Positions 45,497-56,872 of a stretch of 64,000 nt of DNA are shown here, piece after piece. Under the pieces are notes generated by a model, which worked only from the letters and a program-made list of their open reading frames with translations, ran no database searches and was not told where the DNA came from. A program made the position numbers and the translations under genes. Each line of letters opens with the position of its first letter. Positions within the stretch are counted from its first letter, which is position 1. The DNA lies in the NCBI GenBank assembly GCA_022113835.1, contig JAILWY010000027.1, positions 808,501-872,500 of the forward strand, given 5' to 3'. The stretch is from Atopsyche davidsoni (Eukaryota > Arthropoda > Insecta > Trichoptera > Hydrobiosidae).

Positions 45497-46411
45497 CAGT
45501 AATGAATCTACCGAGAAATCCATTCCGCAAATGATTTTTACAACTTATTGTAGTATATAGAAGTAAAAAAAAACGTGTTACTGGAATTTGAACCCTCAAC
45601 CCCACTGTCAGTAAGCAGTCGTGGTGACCATCATTTCAGCATCACAAGGTTGCATTCTTGAAATCATGCACAAATAAACCCCGATTCGTTATTTTGTATA
45701 TATTTTTCACTCTAGCGATCACGTATGATTTAGATTTTTTTGCCCTGACCGCGCCGAGACCTTGCCTTGAACGGTCCCGCAGAGCTAACGAGCGTTTTTA
45801 TTCTAGGTAATATCGGAATACGGGCATTACTGCGTAATACCGTTGAAGCGATATCGAGAGTATTAAGTCTTCAGAGAAATTTCAAATCACCGGCTCTACG
45901 CTTTGTGCTTTTTTTTTTTTTTTTACACAAAGCTGTTTGATTGGCGGTGAAAATTCTGTTGACTTTAAAAAAAAAAGCGCTTTGTTTTTCGCATATATTA
46001 TAATTGATTTAATTTTTTTATTAATATTTTTACTTAATGGCGCGGCCAAACACTCATGAAACCACTATTTTTAATTGAATATTTATATATGACATATTAT
46101 GATTCTAAAATGGTGGAATAAAAAATCTTGTTAAATTGACTTAAATAATATAAAAGATTTTAAAGTGTTTTAGATGAAACCTTATTAAAAATCTTATGTA
46201 ATTATATTTAAATCACTTGTGGTGTATTTTTATTTTTAATGTTGGTTATTATCTCTAAGATTTTTCGTTATTCATGTTTGTTGTTTGAATAAAAAGGATT
46301 AGCATCGCCGTTGAGAGTCAAAACAATTTTTAAGCCATCATATTATGACAAATACATTAAATATTCAATATGGCAGCACATATGAATAACCAAATGGATA
46401 GGAGGTTACAA
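45497..46411. other. Intergenic DNA with a tRNA-like fragment
   Basis: On the minus strand at about 45585-45600 GGGTTCAAATTCC resembles a B-box, preceded by a region without a clear A-box. A CG-richer patch lies at 45740-45870. No gene seen. Confidence 0.35.
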
Positions 46412-46554
46412 AGGTGTCCCAAAATTAACGCAAGATTTGAATTTGTCTTTATTATTGAACAATATTTCAAAAATAATGAAAGCTTGGCAGCATTTTAAAA
46501 CTTTACTGCAAAAATGGCGACAAATTCAAATCTTGCGTTAATTTTGGGACATCT
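46412..46554. mobile_element. MITE, 143 bp, with nearly perfect 36-bp inverted termini
   Basis: The left terminus (46412-46447) reads AGGTGTCCCAAAATTAACGC then AAGATTTGAATTTGTC. The right terminus (46519-46554) is its reverse complement with one mismatch. The inner 71 bp is AT-rich. The GGTGTCC ends resemble, but are not the same as, the ends of the mariner-like elements at 41.4 and 59.1 kb, so it is probably a mariner-superfamily MITE. A target duplication is not clear. Confidence 0.9.
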
Positions 46555-47827
46555 TTTTAAAAAATAAATAAAAGCTCAAATTTGCTACGATGTATAGTTG
46601 ATCTAGTGTTAATAATTTAAAACACAAAATTATGTATTCGATGTTGATACAATATTTTTATTTTTCCTGGCATTTTAAGCCTGCAATACTTGTTGGCTAG
46701 ATTTATCATCCAGCAGCGCCGGAGTCGGCCGCTCTCTAGAGATTGATTATGTACCCAGCCCGTCAGCTGATTGAGGGAGGTGCAGGCTGCCACATACGTC
46801 ACTGCTCAGGCTCGGCATTTGTCTGGAGTCGATTGGCGAACCCCGCGGACGGTGCATTGAATTTCCGCTTTATTTTATGCGCGTAATTGGTTTATTGATA
46901 CAAATTGTAATGAATCGGAACAGAGTGATACGGATTTCACGAATTCTACTTTGAAAGCTTTTCATATGTCACTGTGGCAGCAAAGCTTCACATTTGCCCC
47001 ATTTTGAAACAAGGCTTTTTTCTACTATATTTCTTACACATTATCAGTTTTAGATTAGAGATTCGCTAATAAATGTGAAAACTCTTCACAATAATTTTGT
47101 CGAAGACTTTTTTTATACCTGTAAACTTTCTCTATAATCTTTTCTGTATTTAAAAAAAAAAACTTGGTTGTAATGTTTCGGTCACTGTATTGGTGGCATT
47201 TTTAGGGAAAAAGGTGATGATAAATTAAATGAATCCCAGAATCAGGACCGAAATAGTAGAATATTAATAAATAACAATTGCCCCCAAATCTGCAAACGCT
47301 TTATAGTTATTTTTTAAAAAATATATTGACCTTTTATTAACACCAAATACCTCATTTTTTAAAACAATTTCTATCATCTTAAATACGAAGCAAAAAAAGT
47401 TTTTTTTCACTTCAAAGGAATATCAATAATGAAAAAAAAAGTTCTGTTTTTATTCCTTTAGAAAATCGAAATAATACTAAATACTAAATGAATTTCATCT
47501 TGAGCGGCTATTTACATTAAAAATACAACACTAGTTCTATTTGTCCATATTAACACAAAAAAGGACGGATTGTTTACTTTGTATTTAATTATATAAATTA
47601 CTTAGAGCTTGAAGCATTAGCGCCACAATAACATAAATAATTTATTTTTTTTTTTTACAAAAAAACTGTTTCTCGTTTTATCTGCCTACAATGTTAGATT
47701 TTGTTAGTCCTTCTTTTATCTTTTATCATCGATTGCCTAACAAGAGAACTATGCGATACAAAAAAACAAGTTAATTTATGCGACCATAGACAAAGCAGCA
47801 CTTCTAGCAGCGGACAGATTCCAGAGA
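46555..47827. other. Intergenic DNA with one GC-rich islet
   Basis: The islet at 46690-46870 includes a minus-strand ORF (46617-46802) with no motif. At 47160-47270 GTTTCGGTCACTGTATTGG and ATCAGGACCGAAATAGTAG form a weak inverted pair like the GGTTTCG-type repeats elsewhere. The rest is AT-rich. Confidence 0.35.
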
Positions 47828-47957
47828 TAAGAAACCATTTACACACGGTGCGACACAACTCGCGACCGACTTGCGATTAGCCAATAGCGTCCTCTTCTGC
47901 GTTGCTTACTTAGTTAGGCAAAGCCATAAAAAAAAACACCTAGACTAGGTCCTAGAG
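47828..47957. mobile_element. Partial copy of a GC-rich MITE family
   Basis: The left end ACCATTTACACACGGTGCGA is followed by CGACCGACTTGCGATTAGCC and AATAGCGTC, which recur in the copy at 48434-48596 and in part near 61275. The right end is missing; the copy runs into the hAT insertion at 47958. Confidence 0.6.
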
Positions 47958-48425
47958 CGTAGGTTCCCAAACTATTTTGTCCCGTCGACTCCTTGTCGAG
48001 TTTTCCTGTTTTTCGTAGACCCCTGCCTTGCTAATATTGAATTTTTGCGAATTCATCATCTTCACACATATTTTTGACATCTGATATACAGGATGCGCCA
48101 TATTTTACGTCGGTATGTAAACATTGAATGACTTTTTCTTTTTTTTGTAAGAAGGTTGACAACTGCACTGAAACCCTTTTCCATGTGGTATGAAGATGGA
48201 AAAGCTATCAAAAACCTTGCGATATTATTATGTAAGTACATAGGTGCAATCTATGTCAGGTGCATTATGACATTTTCGGAATGCCTAAATTTTGGTGATG
48301 ACCTGCTTAAATGGGATCCACTCTCGTAGACCCCCATTTACAGTTCGTGGACCCCAAATTTAATTTTTCGCTGTCATTTAACCTTTGAAGGGCGAAATCG
48401 ATATTGACCACTTTGGGAACCAGTG
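47958..48425. mobile_element. hAT-type MITE, 468 bp
   Basis: Left end CGTAGGTTCCCAAACTATTT and right end (reverse complement) CACTGGTTCCCAAAGTGG. CCTAGAG follows or precedes both ends (TCCTAGAG 47950-47957, ACCTAGAG 48426-48433), a 7-of-8 match expected of an 8-bp hAT duplication. Interior motifs GTAGACCCC and GTGGACCCC resemble the element at 23.6 kb, so the two may share a parent family. There is no transposase. Confidence 0.8.
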
Positions 48426-48433
48426 ACCTAGAG

Positions 48434-48596
48434 TAAAGATGTCTACACACGTCGCGCCACGACATGCAACCGATTTGCCATCAGCCAATAGCGTCACTTT
48501 ATTTTTGGCGTTTTTTATAGTTTTAAACAACGCAACGTAGGACTAGGATAATTGCAAGTCGGTCGCGGCGCGTGCAGGCAGCTTTAGACACGTGTT
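48434..48596. mobile_element. GC-rich MITE, 163 bp, complete copy
   Basis: TAAAGATGTCTACACACGTC on the left and, as reverse complement, TAAAGCTGCCTGCACGCGCC on the right are its imperfect termini. They continue with GCGCCACGACATGCAACCGA versus GCGACCGACTTGCAATTA. The internal CAGCCAATAGCGTCAC is shared with the copy at 47.8 kb. No coding capacity; superfamily unknown. Confidence 0.7.
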
Positions 48597-51500
48597 TGAA
48601 AATAGAACGCGTTCTATTTTTGAAAGTTAATGAATTTGAAATGAGACTCTAGAATTCACGAGAACTTGAGAGAGATTTTAAATTATTTATTTACCACTGT
48701 AGCTAGGATGAAGGTAAATTGCTAATAATTTAGTGTTTACTCTAAAAGCGGAAAGTATTCAGTCTTTAACACTAAGAATTAAAAATTTGCAAGATGCAAG
48801 ATTTTATGCTATGTTTCCGGTATTTGTTTTTTTTTTGTATATATAAAAATTGTTTGATACGTTTTCCGATGATTGTTTTATTTTGATATTTAAATTTTAG
48901 TTGTAGTACAAAAATAGGCTTGATTAATGTTTTTACACCACATTGTTCACATGTTGGATATTATAAAATAGATTTGCATAAATCACTCATATGAATATAT
49001 TTGGATTGTCCAAGCACTATAAAGAAAAAACTCTCATCGCATGATTTTTTATTTTTACACATTCTGTAACTTATATTATAAATATACCGTTTTATTCATA
49101 CGTGTAGCCGAAAACCTTATTTTCATAGGGAATTGATCATTTTGTATTATTGATATCTATTTGTTTTACTTTTTATCTAATTAAATTAGCCCTTATACGA
49201 GTCGCTTGAAACATCCAACTTCGTTCACAAAGAAACAAAAAGATACTCAAAAGCTTGTATTTATTATTCCTCAAATAGCTCGTACTGCTTGAAATAAACA
49301 AGGCTTTTTCTCAAACTTTTGAATTTTATATAATTAATTTTCGAACATCTAAATTTTGATTGTTTACAAAATAATATAATAATAAAAACACCCACTGGCA
49401 CACCCACCCGTAAATAACTAATTTTATTGTATTATATATCCGTTAGAGTTCTAAGATATTTAATGTCTTTGAAAAACGTTTTTAGTCTTAAAACTCGATA
49501 AAACAAAGCACGCTCAAAATAAAATAGTTTATAAAATAGTAAACTAAACAAATTAGTAATTGTAACTGTTGCAAGCAAGATACGTGGATTCGACAACACA
49601 TCACTTCGTAACAGTAAAGAAAAAAATATATGATAGAATTAAGGGGCGACTGCCGCTGTGCTCGGTTTAATACGTCTCCGGCATTTGCTCAGATGTTTTA
49701 TCTTTTTTTTTTAAATAAAAAATGATTCATAATTTAACTGAACCTAACTGAAATGCCTTAACTATTACGTGGTTTCAAATATTTTACTATATGTATTTCA
49801 TTCAAATACTTAAAAGTGACCTACCTTGGTAGGTATTTGCAGCTTAAACGCGTTGCGCCTCTGTCGGTATACGAACCAGCATTCCCCGGATACGTGCGAG
49901 CAGTGCGTAAGCCCTTACGCCATCGGAATTCTAATTGTGATCAAGGATTGTGATACTCATCAGGTATTTTGCCTTGTGGAAATTTCGACTTCGGCCCACG
50001 GCGATTATTTCTCTGTGAACAGAAGAATGAAGAATTTTAATCTTGAGAATATTTAAATTGTTTTTTTCAATTTTTTTACGACTCTTGTTGCATTTGAACC
50101 CACAATCCATGGTATCGCGGTTCTGTACACCACCAATTGATGTAAAAATTTAAAAAAAAATTATAAGATAAAAAGAAAGCTTAATGACGTAAGTATATGT
50201 ACTGTTTGTTCTTGATTTAACATTTTAGAGTTAAGAACAGTCATGACAATCTACATTTTTTTAACCTATATTGCTTTCACAGAATGGCAAAGCTATTGGA
50301 GTATTAAACATTTATTTTAGATCGTGCAGGTTTGACTATCAAAGAATCCAAACTTTTACATAGAATTTGATGCCCCTTAGTATATAGACACAGGTTATCG
50401 ATTAGTAACTTTGAATCAATCAAAGGATCAATATTAATATCAAGCATAGTATCTCTTTTACTGTCCTTTGTCTCTCTCTATCCGTAGAGCAAACAAAGAG
50501 ACATACCAACACGATTTCAATACCCGGATAGAATAGAGGAGTTTCTAGAATATTTAACGTAGTCATTGCTTTTCCATCATTAAATTGAAAGGTTTGAACG
50601 TCATCATCTTATTCAAAACAGTTCAATAGAAGAGTTTTCTTTATTGCACGTTTCATGTAATATTTTCCATGCTTTTGAAATTTAATAAAGAAAAATATTG
50701 GAGGAGGTGACTTTGAAATATTTCGTTTTATCATATTACTAAGAAAGCCATAGTTTTCGGTGATATTGATATTTTATGCTTTTATATAAATATTTATTTG
50801 ATAAATATTACTTTGTGTATATACAGTAATAAATTAATTGTAATAATGAATATTTTATTATTTTTTTAGTTATAAAATATTTTGTAGTGATATTTTATGG
50901 CCTTATAGTAAAAGTTTTCCATAACTCAAGGCTTAGCCTATATAAAAAAATGGCTATGTGTCTAAGGTGCAGGTTCAAATCCCACCTATTTAGCAAAAAA
51001 AATCGATGATTTTTATCGTCGTTTCACGTTTGAATCGGTCACCCAAAATCACTTTCATCTTCAAATACCATCTTCGGCGCTATCATGTAAATGAAAATAC
51101 GACATGATAATTATGCATAGCTAAAATGGCTAGGAGATCACGATCGTTTTTGTTTGTGAAGGCTTTCGCTATTCAACGTAATGAAGCCAGGTGTTTTCAA
51201 TAAAAAAGTAAAGTAATGAACCCTGGACTGCTTCAGTATTTCTGTCTCTCCGGGTCCCCGGCCAAGTTCACCGCAGTTATTTTCAGATTCTGTATATAGG
51301 CCACTTCAAACATTCAGGCCGAGATTTCACGTGATCGTTGCTTATGTCATATTACTCTGTTGTGTCACAGCTCCGCGGGACGAAAGTCAACCGATCTCGG
51401 AGTAGTCTCATTATTACATTCAGATTAGTGAATGTAATAATGAGAAACACATATCCACGACACACTGGATAAATTTGTAATACTTCATATCAATGAGCAA

Positions 51501-53719
51501 GTGGCTAAGAGAAAGCCAGGAGAAGTGGTTATACAAAGAACCACCAGCGTTTCCGAAGTCCACCAATTGAAACATACAAATCGATATCATCAAAAATAAG
51601 GCAACAATCAATGCATTTTCTTCCATTAAGCAAAACTCAAAAGATATTTGTGTTGTTAAACAAATAATACGAAAAGTCAAATAACTAGGAGACGAACATA
51701 TATTTATTTTAGTGCTTTTGGCATTCAAGAGTTTTTTCAGGCTTTGGACAGTATGAAGAAGCCTTCAGAAATTTAAAACGCTCGCAAACTTAAATGTTCG
51801 TTATTTCATATCAATTTCGCAATCTATATTTTCTGTTCATAATAAATTCAGGAGATATTGACACGCTTTACACATTTTTGTACCTATTTTGCGATAGTTA
51901 ATTCAAGGTCGAAGAATTTAAATCAAGGAAAAACACACCCTCGCTCTATGATGCTTTGTTATCACGCAACCTCACGTGATTCAGGGTGACAGTAGTAAAC
52001 CAACGTATGAGTTAGTGTATAATTTTTTTATTAATATTTTTTTGTAATTAAAAATATGATCAATGATAAACATATTTTTGAAATTCGCATTTTTCTCCTA
52101 CAAACTTCCATTGAATATACAACATGTTGAAATTAAAAGAAACATTTTCGAACTTATTTTTCGTGAGGCTAAATGGACTCAAACCCACCTTTCCACGGTT
52201 ATCGCGATCCAGCGCTATGTTTTGGAAATCTTACAGGATTATATTAAAATCCAGGAGTAAATTATCTAACAGCACATTTTATAAAATTAAAAAAAAGTTA
52301 TGTGTATCACAAAATGTATTATGTAAAATAAAAATTACAAATTGTTAAATTTATCTTAATTGGTGTTCTTATCAGTGAGAAATATTGGAATGTTTATTAT
52401 ATAACTTTTATCATTTTTATCATTTTTATCAAAGGTCACGATGACCTTAAGGTTTGATTAAAGACTTTAATGAAACATCTGATATAATGAAACGATGCGT
52501 CAAAAATCATGATTTCATCATAAAGGATTTTAAAAGATAACATTTTTAAATTAAATTTTGTTTATATATAATGTAAAACCCACAAGCAAACCTCCCATTA
52601 CCAGCCATAAATAAAACGCGTATCCCACAATTTACAACCGCAACAATCAAAACACATTTTTCAATGCTATTTACTTATGTATTAAACACCAGAACCTATT
52701 ATTAATTAAATATTTATATTATGCTTTAACTGTAGTTTAACGCGTGGGGTAAACCACCATGAATCGTACATCTCATGAATTAGACACTTGCCACAATAAA
52801 CAAAATTTGTTATTTTAAATTTAATTACCATGTCAGTTCCAGGGACACATTTCACACGAAGCTTCAGAATCCTGCCTCACCCACGCCCAATATGTTTTTA
52901 TACGGTCGTTTCACTCATGAAACGACGTGAAATAAAAATAAATAAATAGACACACAAATTAAACACACCTTGACTGCTATCGTGGCTTAGCGCCGTAATC
53001 CTATCGACCATCGTACCTCAGTAACTCAGCGAAAATTTCAATCTTCACAAATAAGTGTGAACCAAAGCTAAATAAATATTATAGGATTCGAAAAAATTGT
53101 GAGTAAATAGAATAAGTTATATAATAATAAAACCTCCAAACAAATGGTTTTTTATATTTTTAACTTTTATTTAAAAAATGTTAAATTTACGGTGTGTTTC
53201 CCCTAAATATGCGTGGCACATCAAAAACAAGATTGTTTTAATTGTTATTATTTCTGTGTGAATAAATCGAATATTTAATAGCTTGAATATTAAAACATTG
53301 ACTTTAAGCCTAATACGAGATAACCTAGCAATTATTTGATTCCCAATTCGATATCTGTAATTACACGCCCAAAGATAATTTCTCAATATCTGCTTTCGAT
53401 TTGGATTCAATGGAGTGATTTTGTCCGGAACTAAAATCCATTTGTCTCTGTAATTTTAAATTCTATATTTGATTTTCCACATTTTCAATAAAAAATGTGA
53501 GAAATTCCATTTTTTTAGTCAACAAAAAAATATCTATATTTATAGAAAGAGAAAAAAATACACACCCTTTCGAAAAAGTAAATATTTTTTTTAAAGTACG
53601 ATATTTCTGCGTACTCACAAACATAAACAGACAATGTTTTATATATTATTATTTTTTTTGTGAAGACCGTCTCACAGGAAGTATGATTTTGCCTATAGGC
53701 AAAATCAGTTATATTGATT
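48597..53719. other. Long AT-rich stretch, no clear gene
   Basis: GC-richer islets lie at 49650-49700, 49840-49950 and 51230-51400. tRNA-like B-boxes occur on the minus strand at 50090-50105 (GGGTTCAAATGC, with ATCAATTGGTGG as possible A-box) and on the + strand at 50968-50985 (GGTTCAAATCCC). The 22-bp perfect palindrome GATTTTGCCTATAGGCAAAA-TC lies at 53685-53706. ORFs at 51420-51728 (-), 52063-52348 (+) and 53171-53721 are unconvincing. Confidence 0.4.
51407..51444. repeat. Perfect hairpin, 16-bp arms, 6-nt spacer
   Basis: CTCATTATTACATTCA (51407-51422) and TGAATGTAATAATGAG (51429-51444) are exact reverse complements around GATTAG. It is not at a recognised transposon end and no T-run follows, so it is not a terminator of known type. 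Confidence 0.85.
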
Positions 53720-53976
53720 GATAATAATTAAGTACATTTTTTCAAATATTAAAAAATGATTAAAGAAACTCTCAGAAAAATATCATCATAGTATTGCAAG
53801 TCACACAATATTTTATTGGCATAATAAGTACGTTGTTTCACTTATAGGATATGATTGTTAAAAATTATTGTCAAATAATAGTGATTCGTTAGCATAATTG
53901 GTAATGCACCGGCCATGAAAGCTTGGTCAGCTTTAATCATTTTTCAATATTTGAAATAATGTACTTAATAATTATC
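53720..53976 (+). repeat. SINE head enclosed by 46-bp inverted repeats of SINE tail
   Basis: The left arm 53720-53765 and the right arm 53931-53976 match as reverse complements at 43 of 46 positions (GATAATNATTAAGTACATT, then TTTCAAATATT, then AAAAATGATTAAAG). After the left arm an inverted tail continues (AACTCTCAGAAAAATATCAT). A + strand SINE follows: CACAATATTTTATTGGCATA, AGGATATGATTGTTAAAAAT, GTGATTCGTTAGCATAATTG, GTAATGCACCGGCCATGAAA, GCTTGG. The head is cut before its B-box and joins the right arm directly. The 5' unit is of the 18.4-kb subfamily. Confidence 0.8.
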
Positions 53977-54166
53977 AGACTATGTTTTATTTGTATTACT
54001 CGATATTGAAACAAAAAATACAGATAGCCAACCAGCGTGGAGATTACAAACATTTTATTTATAAGCTTTTAGTCTATCAAGAGCTTTTTCATACTGAAGA
54101 CGAAAGTGCTCACAAACATATGTACTTTTGTTGGTTCAATGAGTAATGGGGTTTGCTTTCGTCCAG

Positions 54167-54367
54167 GTTCCCACGATGGCTCTCAGCGGGCCGTGGCGGG
54201 CCTGCGCGGCCCTGATGCTGCTCGTGCTGGTGGCAGGCAAGATGGACGACAATTGGCTGGAGTCATTGGTGGACTACCTGGAGTTCGAGTACGAGGACAA
54301 CTGCGTCATCAGTGCGGAAGCAGACTGGAGCCTCGCCACCCGCAAGCCGAACGCCCTGGCGGTCAAG
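54167..54367 (+). CDS. First coding exon of a secreted protein, possibly ACE-like peptidase M2
   Basis: TTTGCTTTCGTCCAG (AG at 54165-54166) precedes the exon and AAG|GTTCGT ends it (GT at 54368). ATG at 54176 lies in CCACGATGG, a good start context; from it 64 codons run to the donor, leaving phase 0. The exon is far richer in GC than its surroundings. Residues 1-21 (MALSGPWRACAALMLLVLVAG) form a signal peptide, so the product should be secreted or membrane-anchored. The mature start is acidic, with Cys43 and the segment SAEADWSLAT. This resembles the beginning of the peptidase M2 (angiotensin-converting enzyme) domain, where a helix ends in an A-x-W-x-x-x-T-type motif. The zinc site would lie in later exons. 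Coding: high; family: tentative. Longer starts at 54106 (another frame) and 54146 (same frame) lie upstream of the acceptor and are less likely. Confidence 0.75.
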
Positions 54368-56209
54368 GTTCGTAGCCACACCCTTATTTGAATATGTTTT
54401 TTTTATGCAATTGAAATTTTAAAAGCCCTCGTGTCCCGCTGCACAGTGGCGTACTGTAAAGTACGCCACTAGAGCCCTCCAGCCCCGAGTGAAAAAAATC
54501 CCTTCCAAAAAAAATCCGCAGCCACTCCCCGCCCCTGGTTTTTCAGCCACCGCAACGCTGAATCAAGCCCGTAATTTTATTCAATCAATTTCAATCAGGG
54601 GGTAATTGATCGATTTTCCACGGTTACGTAAACTTGGTGCTGATTAATCACATTAGTTTTTTTTTCTCTACATGACAAATTCTCTTTATTAATTACAAAA
54701 AGGTTAACAAATTACAATTTTTTTTTATGCTAATATTTTCAACATTTGATATTAAATATCAGATAATACAAAAGACTTTGTTATAAGTGCTCTTTGAATA
54801 CCCAAAACCTTCGAGTTGAAAATTATATACTTCTAGCAAATTGAGGTGGTTTATCATGTTGTGCGTGCGTTAGCCACAAATTTAAAATATTTAATTCACA
54901 AATATTTATATATTTTAGTGCACAGTGATAATTGAAGTAACAGGTAATTAATCAGCATATCTTATACAATTTTAGCGTTTGCCTAAGTTTTTACAAGAAG
55001 TTATCGAATACCTACCCCAGGCTAGCATCCCTCTCCCAGTATAAACTTAGTTTATCTCTTTGAACTCTCCCAGAGTAAATAGTAATAATTTTGGTCCCTG
55101 TAGACGGCCTCAGTACAGGGACCAAACATTGAAAGATTCAATTTATAATGCAGCACGACACCAAAGGACAATGTTAATCTAATAAAAGTATTATTCGAAG
55201 TCAAATATTTATTCTGTCATGAATATAAATATTACATTTAATTATTAGTAATGAAATGATGCAGAGGGATCCGGATTCAGGATAAGGCAGTGAGTTGTGA
55301 AACACAGCATACAATAGATTTCGTCGAGTTGAAAGTTGAATGCAATCTGATGAATAAATTAACCGACGAATCAGTTCATTGATCCGAGAGACACAGATCA
55401 CCGATTTGATCCGGGGAGTTGAATGACAGTACAGCTCCACCATCGCGACTGACTTGGTCAATTATAGAATGGGTTATTAAACGAAGAGCTAATTCAATTA
55501 TCCACGAAAATATTGCCTTTGTCTGAAAAAGAATTGATGAACCACATGTAGCGTTTTTATTTATTTAATTGTAAAAATATATGCATACAACATAACCGAT
55601 AAAATTCAAAGTACTGAACAGGTACATGAATTTAATTCAACGGAATATTATGAAAATAAATTGATAAAATATGTTCGTCGCACGTTGTTTAGGAGATTTA
55701 AGAGCGAAAATATGTTTGTTCATACAAATAACGTGTCACAGCTTATTTTTTTAAATGTGTGTGATTAAACGGTTTACGTGGTTTATTTCAGTGTAAATGT
55801 GGAACTCAAACCCCATTCTCTTGGCTATTAATCTAAAGACATGTATAGTAAAATTGTTTAGAATTAAGTATCTTGTTATTTTTATTAAAACCATAATTAT
55901 TCTGATTATAATTATTAAAAGTAACTTTGTATTGGATCTTCACCATTCAAATGCCTTGTCCCTCAACAAGATAATTATTCTTTCTATGTTTTCTATTTTA
56001 ACTATCGATTCAAGGAAATGTTCTTGTTTCTGCACGACTCACCACCATGATGCAGGTAAAAGTAGTCAGCAGACCATAAAAAGAACATAAAGACCCCCCA
56101 AACTACCAAATGGACGTAGTAAATTTCACTTAGCGATATAATTGGTGCATGGTATGAAATATTCACAGAAGGCATTTACTGCTCTTCTAACACCTGAAGA
56201 TTTTTTATT

Positions 56210-56212
<3 letters not shown>
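54368..56212 (+). other. Probable intron or intergenic AT-rich DNA
   Basis: Begins with the donor GT at 54368. Two perfect hairpins lie within it: AGTGGCGTACT/AGTACGCCACT at 54445-54470 with a 4-nt loop, and TTTGGTCCCTGTA/TACAGGGACCAAA at 55090-55126 with an 11-nt loop. The ORFs at 55201-55461 (-) and 55797-56090 (+) have no motif. If the exons at 54.2 and 56.3 kb are joined, this is intron. Confidence 0.45.

Positions 56213-56289
<77 letters not shown>
56213..56289. repeat. (TA)n microsatellite, about 77 bp
   Basis: Pure TA repeat ending 50 bp before the possible splice acceptor at 56338. The + strand reading frame through it (repeated YI) is an artefact of the repeat. Confidence 0.95.
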
Positions 56290-56290
<1 letters not shown>

Positions 56291-56339
56291 GCAAACACAC
56301 TCACATATCCTATCATCTCACATTACCCTTCTTATACAG

Positions 56340-56510
56340 GGTGCAGGACATTTCCAAGGCATGTCAACACCTCCAGCACTTCCTGCAGTAACTAATGACT
56401 TGTGCGGCTCTGGGAGGTTTTGTTTGTTAGATTGTACGAATGAGTGGTGGGCAAGAAAAACAGAAGCAGCCAAGAAAGCTGCTCGAGCCAAAGCACTAAA
56501 TCTAAGCTAA
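56340..56510 (+). CDS. Possible terminal coding exon, unidentified protein
   Basis: A pyrimidine-rich tract (CATTACCCTTCTTATACAG, AG at 56338-56339) precedes 56 codons that end in TAA at 56508. The phase at the acceptor is 0. The residues look like real protein: a Cys-rich segment (DLCGSGRFCLLDCTNEWWA) followed by an Ala/Lys helix (RKTEAAKKAARAKALNLS) as C-terminus. I do not recognise the family. Because the exon at 54.2 kb also ends in phase 0, the two could be spliced into a small secreted protein of about 120 residues; alternatively this is the last exon of another gene. CAGGGTG at the border also resembles insect transposon ends, so the acceptor could be fortuitous. AATAAA at 56867 is a possible poly(A) signal. 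Confidence 0.45.
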   Translation, partial: GAGHFQGMSTPPALPAVTNDLCGSGRFCLLDCTNEWWARKTEAAKKAARAKALNLS

Positions 56511-56866
56511 TCCTCTTAAGAGAAGCGTATATTTTTTTGTAAATAGTACACTCATGATACAACGAAAAAAATGCACAAATTATTTTTTGTTGTTTTATTT
56601 TTACGTGTGCTTTGATTATCTCTAAAGGGTTATCAAATACAGAACTGTGTTTAATTTTTCATTTGTCAATCCAAATAACCTTTACAAATATTTGATATGA
56701 GATGGCAAATCATTGCATACCAATTAATTTCTAGTTTTTGTAAGTACTTTTTTTAGTTACAGGGATAAGATGGTTATAAGATTCCAAAAAGTTTGTGTTT
56801 GAATACAATTTAATTTTTTCGTTTTTAAGTTTACACTAAAATAAGTAATAACCACATTCCTTATAC

Positions 56867-56872
56867 AATAAA
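56867..56872 (+). terminator. Possible poly(A) signal AATAAA
   Basis: First canonical AATAAA downstream of the TAA at 56508-56510, about 360 bp away. It fits a moderate 3' UTR but could be chance in AT-rich DNA. Confidence 0.25.
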
